A stretch of DNA of 64,000 nt. It comes from Streptococcus oralis. Its GTDB lineage: Bacteria; Bacillota; Bacilli; Lactobacillales; Streptococcaceae. Position 1 is the first letter of the stretch; every line of letters starts with the position of its first letter. The notes below the pieces were generated by a model that saw nothing but the letters and a program-made list of their open reading frames with translations, was not told the origin of the DNA and searched no databases. The stretch lies in the NCBI RefSeq assembly GCF_024399415.1, contig NZ_CP029257.1, positions 333,501 through 397,500 on the forward strand, read 5' to 3'. The position numbers and the translations under genes were made by a program. Below, piece after piece: positions 47,660-55,924 of the stretch.

Positions 47660-50600
47660 ATGAGAGATTTCATTAAAAAGGTCTCCATATTGTTTATCGT
47701 TTTATTCTTATCTGTTCCATTAGCCTTAATGGGACAGCTGCTTGGTAGCGCTGCAGAAAATGAAGGCAGTAATACTATTGAAGTAGGTGGAAATACAAAG
47801 ATAACACAAAATGGATGTTCCCGTAAAATTGAAAAAACGGAAAAAATTAGCTGGCGCCTGCCTAGAAAACCAGTGGATTTGGTAATCTTGCAGGATGCGA
47901 GTGGATCATTTAAGAACACCATTCCAAATGTCCAGAACGCTTTAAAAACTCTGACGACATTTGTGAAGGAAGAAGAGTATGATGAAAATAACCCACGTTT
48001 GGTTAAGACTGATAATCCAGATACATCAGACCGGGTTATGATGGCGACCTTCCAAGGTGCAGATGGATACAACTACTACTACAATAATGATTTTACAGGT
48101 CGTAAAGATGTTTATGGTAGTTGGGGACCTGACTATGATTACAAATACAAGGCAAGTAACTTGTCTTCTGATCAAAATGATATCCATCAATTCATTAATA
48201 ATATTAAAGTAGCGGGAGGAACACCAACTGTTCCAGCTATTGACGATGTCATTGCTCAATATAATGAAAGAAAAGGGAATATGGCTAATGGTCGTAAAAC
48301 TATCTTTCTTTTGATTACGGATGGTGTTGCCAATGGGAAACGTGACCCTGATGGTAAGGTTCGTCTAGAGTACAGTGATTATCGGAACAATATTCTTACA
48401 CGTGCATGGAATTTTAATGAACTAACAGAGGCTTCTCAAAACGTTTTAGGGCGTGTGAAAGAGGTTAAGGAAGCATCTACAAGACTTAAAAATGTTGTTG
48501 GTTCTGAAGGAACAGTAGTAGTTGGTTTCTGGGAGGACGTAACAATCTTTGCGAATTCCAAAGCTCAGTACTATGACACATATAAAGAAGGTTATTCAAA
48601 ATATTTTGATATAGGGGATAACCGAAGTGTCCAAGAGATTTTCCATGAAGCATTAGAGGGGATGGCTTCTCCAGCTAAAAATATCAATGGAAAAGATGTT
48701 TCCTTCTATGTTAATGAACAAAGCGATATCAATAAATTCTCAAGTCGAGTTCTAGAATCTGTTGGTGCTGCTCTGGTTAAAGAAGATATCAAAGGTGAGT
48801 TTGAAGTTACTCCAGGATATAAGGTAGATGCAGTTCGAATCAATGGTAAGAAGATTGTATCAAAGGTTACCGATTCGAAGAAAGAAATTCGTGGTAAGAT
48901 TGTTCAAGAAGGAGACAAGGTTACAATCTCTGTTCCAGAGAGTGTCTTTAATCCAGGAAACAACAAGTTTGACTATGATTTGAGTAAGGAAGCACATGCT
49001 GAACAAGTTGATGAGGATGATGAGCAAGACCCTCCTGCAGACTACAAACCAGTTAAGGAGACAGTACCAGTTCCTGAGCTGACTGGTAAATTTAAAGTTG
49101 GTGATTTTGCGACTGAAACAATCGGTGGTTCGAAAGAAACTGTAGAAGTTCAAAAACTGGAATACTGTTACCCAAGTGCCACCAAGAAAATTGCAGACCA
49201 AGATCAAAGCAATGATACTGGTACTATTGAAGATCCGCTTCAATTGACTAAAAAACCAGCCTATGCAGCGAACTTGTCTGCCAAAGACGAAACATTTACT
49301 TATACAGTAGATTACAACTTCAACAACGCTCCTTATGAGTTTAAGCAAAACGTTATGTTGACAGACCCTCTTGACTATCGTTTGGAGGTTGTAGGTCACC
49401 ATGCGTCTGGCCCAGAAGGTACTATCCTGACACGTGTTGTGAAGCAAAAGGATGATCTTGGAAACGAACGTGATGTTGTTGTTGCTGATGTACCAAGTGT
49501 GAATGGTTATGAATACTTAGTGCTTCAAAAAGCTAAAATGACCATTACCGTTCGCTTGAAGGAGCAATATCGCAATAATCAAGCGAGCAAAGAATTTATG
49601 GCCCTTCTTCAGGATAATGATGGTTTCGGTTTGCTGAACCAGGGTAATATCATGTGGAATGGTGAGGATAATAATCCTGATCCAAGTAACCATGCTAAAA
49701 CAGCTGACAAACCAAGTACAATTCGACGCTCAAACCCAGTCTATGTCAAACCACCAGTCGAGACAGAAGTTACAAAGAAGGTCAATGGTAAGGAACATGA
49801 AGATCTTAAGAAAGAAGAAGAACTCTTCGAGTACAAGGTGACTGTTCCATGGCCAGGCATTGCAGATACATTCAGCCTTACGGATACAGTTGTTTCAGAG
49901 TTGGAAGTTCAGGCAGATAGCTTGAATGTAAAACTTGGTGAAAAAGATAATACTGAGTTGAAAACTGCTACAAAAGTTGAAGGTCAAACTGTTTCACTGA
50001 CTCTTGATAAAACTCAACTTGAAAAAATCTCACGTAAGGTAACGCGTCGTAAAACTAAAGATGTTCAATACCTTGAATTGACCTTCAAGGCTAAGATTCG
50101 TCCGGGTGCTGACCTTTCTAAATATAAGGAAGATGGTCAAATTAAAGTACCTAACACGGCAGATGTTGCCTTGAATGATATCAAGAAAACATCGAATAAA
50201 GTAACGGTTACCCCACCAAAACCAAAAGAACCTTCTATTGATAAGAAGATTAATGAGAACTTGGATAGCTTCCAAACGTTTGATGGGCAACCATACAACT
50301 ACAACATTACAACAGCAGTACCAAGTGATGTTGCCAATTACAAGAAATTTGTGATTCGTGATACACTGGATGCTAATTTGGAACTTGCAGGCGACGTAAG
50401 TATTAAAGGTTCTGCAGCGGCACTCTTTGATATCCACACCAATGACCAAGAGATTACGGCAACGGTGAAGGATGGTCAGTTTGGTGAACTTGCAAAATAC
50501 TCAACTGTTGAACTAGTCATTCCTGCAAAAGTTAAAAATGGTGTGACAGGTACAACCATTGAAAACAAGGCTTCTATTTCCTTTACAAATGAGAATAATG

Positions 50601-53600
50601 TAGAGAAAGAAGTTGAATCGAAACCTGTCACCGTAACGCCACCTCCTGTAACGAAGAAGATCAATGAAACCCTTGATCACTTAGATATCGCGACAGGTCA
50701 AGCGTATAACTACAACATTAAGACAAAACTTCCAACAGATATTACAGATTACAAGAAATTTGTGATTACAGATACACTTGAAGGAGATTTGTCAGTTATC
50801 AATGAAACTTCAAGCAAACCAGTTATCAAAGGAGCGGCTACAGCCTTCTTCGATGTAACAGTTGAGGGTCAAACCGTGACTGCAACGATGAAGGACTTTG
50901 CGAACGCTACAGACCTTGCTGGTCAAGAAGTGGAATTGATTATTCCGGCTAAGATCAATGATGGAGTGACTCGTATCAACATTCCAAATACTGCGAAGTT
51001 CAGCTTCACAGATAAGAACGATCATAGCGGAGAAAAAGAAACGAAACCTGTCACCGTAACCCCTCCTTCAGAACCAGGTGTTGATAAGAAAATCAACGAA
51101 ACACTGACAGAGGCAACAATCGGTGCAGAAACCGACTTTACTTATAATATCAAAGCGAAATTGCCAAATGATATTACAACGTACAAGTCCTTCGTTGTAA
51201 CGGATACCTTGGATGAGAACTTGACTCCAGGTCAAGCTGAAATCAAGGGAGCTGCAGCGAAATTCTTCGATGTAACAGTTCAAGGTCAAACCGTGACTGC
51301 AACGATGAAAGATTTTGCGAATGCGGGTGACTACGGTAACCAAGAAGTAGAGCTCGTGATTCATGCCAAAGTGAAGAAAGGCTCAACTGTTCCATCTATT
51401 GAGAACAAAGCTAAGATTACTTACACCAACAAGAATGACCAACAAGGTGAGAAAGAAACCAAGCCGGTCACTGTTACACCACCACCAATCACGAAGAAGG
51501 TGAATGGTCAGGAACACGCAGATCTTGGTAAGTTATCAGAAATCTTTACTTATACGATTGACTCAACGGTTCCACATGTGGCAGATACCTTTACCATTTC
51601 AGATGATATCGTCAAAGAATTGGCATTTGAAGGAGAAGCAACGGTCACTGTTGATGGCCAAGCTGTTCAAGACCTTACTGTAACAACAGAAGGTCAACGT
51701 TTGACGGTCACATTTGGTAAAGAGCAAGTGAAACAATATGCTGGTAAAGCTGTACAAGTTTCATTTAAGGCTAAGGTGAAGGAAGGCATTACCTTTGATG
51801 CACTTTTAGCGGCTTATCCAAATGAATCAAAAGACAAGCCGGTAGTACCAAATACTGCTAGCTACATCATTAATGACAATCCAGATTCTAAGAAAGAATC
51901 AAAACCAGTCACTGTCACTCCACCGCCAACAACAACTCCAGAGCTTAGGAAGGAAGTAAACGGAGCAGAACGTTACGATCTTGCAAAACGTAATGAAGAA
52001 TTTACTTATACTTTGAAAACAACAATGCCTGCCAATGCAACTGAGTTTGAGATGACAGACGAGTTGAAAGAAGTTCTAGAATTTGTTGGTGAGAATGCTT
52101 CAGCTACTGTTAAACTTGATGGTGAGGATGCAGGATCTAAGGCGACAGTGACACTTTCTGGTCAAGTCATCAAAGTTGCCTTTACAGAAGCTTCTGTCAA
52201 AGCAGATGCCGGTAAGTCAATTGAAGTGAATTTCAAGGCTAAGATTAGAGATAATGCCAACTTGTCAGCTTATGTGAATAAAGATGGTAAGACAGAGATT
52301 CCGAATAAGGCTTCTTATGATATTGATCATAATCCAAAATATCACAAGGACTCTAACGAAGTCCCAGTAACGCCACCAACACCAGAAGAGCCAGAGATCA
52401 AGAAAGATGTGAATGGCAAAGAATCAGCAACACTTGCGAAACGTGATGAAGTCTTCACTTATAATGTGAAAACAAGTGTAGCGCAAGATGCGACAGCCTT
52501 CTCAGTCACAGATACCCTAGTGGACGTTCTTGAATTCGCAGGAACTTCAAGTGCTAAATTGAATGGTCAAGCTCTTGATGCAAGTCAAATCAAGGTAGAA
52601 GGACAAACCATTACCTTGACGCTTACAGAAGACCAAGTGAAAGCCAATGGCGGTCAAGCAGTTGAATTAACATTCGATGCCAAGATCAAAGCTGGCGCAA
52701 ACTTGTCTGCATATGTGAAGGAAGACGGCCGTACACAGATTCCGAATAAGGCTTCTTATGACGCAAGCTTCCCACACAAACCAGGTGTGCACAAGGATTC
52801 GAACGAAGTCCCAGTGACGCCACCAACACCAGACGAGCCAGAGATCAAGAAAGATGTGAACGGTAAGGCAGAAGAAACCCTCGTAAAACGCGACCAAGTC
52901 TTCACATACAATGTGAAAACAACAGTAGCGCAAGATGCGACAGCCTTCAGCGTAACCGATAAGATCGAAGATGTTCTTGAGTTCGCAGGTAAATCAAGTG
53001 CGACCTTGAATGGTCAAGCTCTTGATGCTAGCCAAATCAAGGTAGAAGGACAAACCATTACCTTGACCCTTACAGAAGACCAAGTGAAAGCCAATGGCGG
53101 TCAAGCAGTTGAATTAACATTCGACGCCAAGATCAAAGCTGGCGCAAACTTGTCCGCATATGTGAAGGAAGACGGCCGTACACAGATTCCGAATAAGGCT
53201 TCTTACGACGCAAGCTTCCCACACAAACCAGGTGTGCACAAGGACTCTAACGAAGTCCCAGTAACACCTCCAACACCAGACGAGCCAGAAATCAAGAAAG
53301 ATGTGAACGGCAAGGCAGAAGAAACTCTCGCAAAACGCGACCAAGTCTTCACATACAATGTGAAAACAAGTGTAGCGCAAGATGCGACAGCCTTCTCAGT
53401 CACAGATACACTAGTAGACGTTCTTGAATTCGCAGGAACTTCAAGTGCTAAATTGAATGGTCAAGCTCTTGACGCTAGCCAAATCAAGGTAGAAGGTCAA
53501 ACCATTACCTTGACTCTTACAGAAGAACAAGCTAAAACAAGTGCTGGTCAAGCTGTTGAATTAACTTTCGACGCGAAGATCAAAGCGGGTGCTAACTTGT

Positions 53601-55849
53601 CTGATTATGTAACAGAAGATAAGTCAATCAAGGTTCCGAACAAGGCAGCTTACAAGGTAGATCTTCCAAACAAACCAGGCTTCACTAAGGATTCCAATGA
53701 AGTTCCAGTAACGCCACCGACTCCAGAAGAGCCAGAAATCAAGAAAGATGTCAACACGAAAGCTGAAGAAACACTCGCTGATCGTGATCAAGTCTTCACC
53801 TACAACGTGAAAACAAGTGTTCCAACAGATGCGACAGTCTTCAGTGTAAGTGATACACTTGAATCTGTTCTTGATTATGCAGGTTCAGCAAACGCGAGCT
53901 TGAATGGTCAAGCGCTTGACGCTAGCCAAATCAAGGTAGAAGGTCAAACCATTACCTTGACACTTACAAAAGAACAAGTGAAAGCAAATGGTGGTCAAGC
54001 AGTTGAATTGAGCTTCACTGCGAAGATTAAAGCGGGAGCTGATTTGACTCCATATCTAACAGATCGTGGATTCACTGTTCCAAATACAGCTTCTTATGAC
54101 GCGAAGTTCCCACACAAACCAGGGCTACACAAAGATTCGAATAAAGTTCCGGTAGTCGTTCCAAAAGAACCAGAACCAGAAATTTCTAAGAAGATTAATC
54201 GTACCTTGGACCACTTGGATGTGGAATACGACGCACCATACATGTATAATGTCAATACAACTTTGCCAAAAGATATTGATAAGTACAAAGAGTTCACAGT
54301 CACAGATACACTCGAACCGGTCTTGGCAATCGCTGATACGCCAGTAGCCTATGTGGATGGTCGTGATGCAAATGGTGCCCTTGAAACAAGTGTTAAGGGA
54401 AATACAGTCACTGTGAAAGTGAAAGATTTCGCTCGATTGAAAGGTTTCAAAGAAATCCAATTGTATATTCCAGCTAAACTCAAAGCGAATAGCGATTTGA
54501 AAGCTTATAAGGACCAATTGGTACCAAACAAAGCAACTGTCAACTTCAAGGATGCGAATGGTCAATCTGGCAGCAAGGAAACAAAACCAGTAACGGTGAA
54601 ACCGCGTGACCCAGAAAAACCAACAGATCCAACACCAGGTGAACCTGCTAAGACAGTTGGGCCAGAAGATGGATCTAAACCTGATAAAGACTACCACTTA
54701 CCAAACGCTTTAGATACCTTCCGCTTCGATATCACTACACCGGTTCCAACAGATCCAGTAGATGAAAACGGAAATGCTAAGAAGGATCAATATGGTCGTC
54801 TTATCAAGACAGACTTGACTAGCTTTACGATCACTGATAAAATCGATTCAGTCTTGAAAGTCAACAAAGACCGTATCGCTCTTAAAGTTGAAAATGCTCA
54901 GTTTGACAAGATCAAAGCAACTCTTCAAGCTCAACTTGAACAGTCTGAGAAAGAACTCAAAGCTTTGACAGGCAAGTCAACAGAAGAGACTTCAACAGAG
55001 ACTGGTAAGAAGGAAGAACTCAAGGCAGCGGAAGCTAAAGTAGCTGAATTGAAAGCGAAGTTGGAAGCAGCTAAGGCAGCGCAGCCAGCTAAACCAGCTG
55101 AAACTACAACACCAGCTACTCCAGCAACAGCTGCTGAAGAAACAACTCCAGCTACATCTAATTCTTCTGCATCAGAAGATAAGAAACCTGCAACTAGCGA
55201 GCCAAGTCAAGATCTTGCAAGCTTGGAAGCAGAGTTGAAAGCAGCTGAAGAAAACTTGGCTAAACTTCAAGCACCAGCTGAGAAAGAATCAGAATTGGTA
55301 CCAGCTGATAAGAAACAACAACAAGAGAAACTTGAAAATGAAATCAAGAAACTAAAAGAAGCTCAAACCAAGCTTCAAGCAGCTATTGATAAATTGAGTA
55401 AGGCTTCAAATGATCGTGGTGAATTAGTAGGTAAAGATTTAGAAGCAATTGCTACTGTTACTTACGATGAAACTAGCAATGTTGTGACTTTTGAAATCAG
55501 CGATAAGGATGTTCTTGAAGCCGTGAAGGGAAGTACCGTACGTCTTGTACTTTACACTAACTTCAAAGAAGGAACAGATTTTACAAAATTCACTGGTGGT
55601 GTACCAAATACAGCTGAAGTAAGCTTTAACCATAATCCAAAGCCAAAAACTACCAACAAAGTTGTGGTGTTCCCACCAACACCAGAAAAACCACAAACTC
55701 CGCCACCAGGTGGAACCGTTCCTCCAGCAGAACCTAAGAAAATATTGCCAAATACAGGTTCTGAAGGATCTTCAATCTTTGGAGTACTTGCAGCCCTAGC
55801 TCTAGGACTTGCTGGACTTCTAGTTTGGAAGCGTAAAGCTGAACGTTAG
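47660..55849 (+). CDS. Giant vWA adhesin with about 13 isopeptide-type domains, LPNTG-anchored
   Basis: 2729 residues. The signal peptide is about 1-31 (KKVSILFIVLFLSVPLALMG, no YSIRK). A von Willebrand A domain spans about 70-350 with a full MIDAS: D79-A-S81-G-S83, GGTPT near 192, and T220-D221-G. A beta segment follows to C503. Then come about 13 fimbrial D2-type isopeptide domains starting near 529, 701, 857, 997, 1138, 1275, 1427, 1578, 1727, 1876, 2025, 2172 and 2330. Many have a strand-one Lys (KKVNG/KKINE), a central TD(T/K/E) acidic site and a PN(K/T)A Asn, the Lys-Asp/Glu-Asn triad of self-formed crosslinks. The last is interrupted by a coiled-coil and Ala/Pro/Thr insert. LPNTG, a membrane helix and KRKAER end the protein. 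The only cysteines are C53 and C503. Ribosome site is weak. Confidence 0.9.
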   Translation: MRDFIKKVSILFIVLFLSVPLALMGQLLGSAAENEGSNTIEVGGNTKITQNGCSRKIEKTEKISWRLPRKPVDLVILQDASGSFKNTIPNVQNALKTLTTFVKEEEYDENNPRLVKTDNPDTSDRVMMATFQGADGYNYYYNNDFTGRKDVYGSWGPDYDYKYKASNLSSDQNDIHQFINNIKVAGGTPTVPAIDDVIAQYNERKGNMANGRKTIFLLITDGVANGKRDPDGKVRLEYSDYRNNILTRAWNFNELTEASQNVLGRVKEVKEASTRLKNVVGSEGTVVVGFWEDVTIFANSKAQYYDTYKEGYSKYFDIGDNRSVQEIFHEALEGMASPAKNINGKDVSFYVNEQSDINKFSSRVLESVGAALVKEDIKGEFEVTPGYKVDAVRINGKKIVSKVTDSKKEIRGKIVQEGDKVTISVPESVFNPGNNKFDYDLSKEAHAEQVDEDDEQDPPADYKPVKETVPVPELTGKFKVGDFATETIGGSKETVEVQKLEYCYPSATKKIADQDQSNDTGTIEDPLQLTKKPAYAANLSAKDETFTYTVDYNFNNAPYEFKQNVMLTDPLDYRLEVVGHHASGPEGTILTRVVKQKDDLGNERDVVVADVPSVNGYEYLVLQKAKMTITVRLKEQYRNNQASKEFMALLQDNDGFGLLNQGNIMWNGEDNNPDPSNHAKTADKPSTIRRSNPVYVKPPVETEVTKKVNGKEHEDLKKEEELFEYKVTVPWPGIADTFSLTDTVVSELEVQADSLNVKLGEKDNTELKTATKVEGQTVSLTLDKTQLEKISRKVTRRKTKDVQYLELTFKAKIRPGADLSKYKEDGQIKVPNTADVALNDIKKTSNKVTVTPPKPKEPSIDKKINENLDSFQTFDGQPYNYNITTAVPSDVANYKKFVIRDTLDANLELAGDVSIKGSAAALFDIHTNDQEITATVKDGQFGELAKYSTVELVIPAKVKNGVTGTTIENKASISFTNENNVEKEVESKPVTVTPPPVTKKINETLDHLDIATGQAYNYNIKTKLPTDITDYKKFVITDTLEGDLSVINETSSKPVIKGAATAFFDVTVEGQTVTATMKDFANATDLAGQEVELIIPAKINDGVTRINIPNTAKFSFTDKNDHSGEKETKPVTVTPPSEPGVDKKINETLTEATIGAETDFTYNIKAKLPNDITTYKSFVVTDTLDENLTPGQAEIKGAAAKFFDVTVQGQTVTATMKDFANAGDYGNQEVELVIHAKVKKGSTVPSIENKAKITYTNKNDQQGEKETKPVTVTPPPITKKVNGQEHADLGKLSEIFTYTIDSTVPHVADTFTISDDIVKELAFEGEATVTVDGQAVQDLTVTTEGQRLTVTFGKEQVKQYAGKAVQVSFKAKVKEGITFDALLAAYPNESKDKPVVPNTASYIINDNPDSKKESKPVTVTPPPTTTPELRKEVNGAERYDLAKRNEEFTYTLKTTMPANATEFEMTDELKEVLEFVGENASATVKLDGEDAGSKATVTLSGQVIKVAFTEASVKADAGKSIEVNFKAKIRDNANLSAYVNKDGKTEIPNKASYDIDHNPKYHKDSNEVPVTPPTPEEPEIKKDVNGKESATLAKRDEVFTYNVKTSVAQDATAFSVTDTLVDVLEFAGTSSAKLNGQALDASQIKVEGQTITLTLTEDQVKANGGQAVELTFDAKIKAGANLSAYVKEDGRTQIPNKASYDASFPHKPGVHKDSNEVPVTPPTPDEPEIKKDVNGKAEETLVKRDQVFTYNVKTTVAQDATAFSVTDKIEDVLEFAGKSSATLNGQALDASQIKVEGQTITLTLTEDQVKANGGQAVELTFDAKIKAGANLSAYVKEDGRTQIPNKASYDASFPHKPGVHKDSNEVPVTPPTPDEPEIKKDVNGKAEETLAKRDQVFTYNVKTSVAQDATAFSVTDTLVDVLEFAGTSSAKLNGQALDASQIKVEGQTITLTLTEEQAKTSAGQAVELTFDAKIKAGANLSDYVTEDKSIKVPNKAAYKVDLPNKPGFTKDSNEVPVTPPTPEEPEIKKDVNTKAEETLADRDQVFTYNVKTSVPTDATVFSVSDTLESVLDYAGSANASLNGQALDASQIKVEGQTITLTLTKEQVKANGGQAVELSFTAKIKAGADLTPYLTDRGFTVPNTASYDAKFPHKPGLHKDSNKVPVVVPKEPEPEISKKINRTLDHLDVEYDAPYMYNVNTTLPKDIDKYKEFTVTDTLEPVLAIADTPVAYVDGRDANGALETSVKGNTVTVKVKDFARLKGFKEIQLYIPAKLKANSDLKAYKDQLVPNKATVNFKDANGQSGSKETKPVTVKPRDPEKPTDPTPGEPAKTVGPEDGSKPDKDYHLPNALDTFRFDITTPVPTDPVDENGNAKKDQYGRLIKTDLTSFTITDKIDSVLKVNKDRIALKVENAQFDKIKATLQAQLEQSEKELKALTGKSTEETSTETGKKEELKAAEAKVAELKAKLEAAKAAQPAKPAETTTPATPATAAEETTPATSNSSASEDKKPATSEPSQDLASLEAELKAAEENLAKLQAPAEKESELVPADKKQQQEKLENEIKKLKEAQTKLQAAIDKLSKASNDRGELVGKDLEAIATVTYDETSNVVTFEISDKDVLEAVKGSTVRLVLYTNFKEGTDFTKFTGGVPNTAEVSFNHNPKPKTTNKVVVFPPTPEKPQTPPPGGTVPPAEPKKILPNTGSEGSSIFGVLAALALGLAGLLVWKRKAER
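52388..54170 (+). repeat. Near-identical 447-bp domain repeats in the giant adhesin
   Basis: Four units begin at 52394, 52841, 53288 and 53735 (EIKKDVN), exactly 447 bp apart. The first three are almost identical in DNA over long stretches. The fourth is more diverged, especially in its last third. They point to recent unequal crossing-over in the stalk. Confidence 0.92.
54890..55440 (+). other. Coiled-coil and Ala/Pro/Thr insert in the last domain of the giant adhesin
   Basis: Residues about 2411-2593 interrupt the final D2-type domain. Two helical stretches (KIKATLQAQLEQSEKELKAL and LEAELKAAEENLAKLQA) flank an Ala/Pro/Thr-rich low-complexity linker, and then a third helix (LENEIKKLKEAQTKLQAAIDKLS) leads back to the domain's last strands. 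Confidence 0.75.
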
Positions 55850-55857
55850 TATCATAT

Positions 55858-55896
55858 AGTAAGAGGAGAGTAGAAAATTTTACTCTTCTCCTTACT
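55858..55896 (+). other. Stem-loop between the giant adhesin and G5 genes
   Basis: AGTAAGAGGAGAGTA (55858-55872) pairs with TACTCTTCTCCTTACT (55881-55896) with one bulge. It is not followed by a T tract, so it may only attenuate or stabilise, leaving the 75-bp gap readable through to the next gene. Confidence 0.6.
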
Positions 55897-55924
55897 GTAT
55901 ATTGAAAGTGTTAAGGAAAGAATA

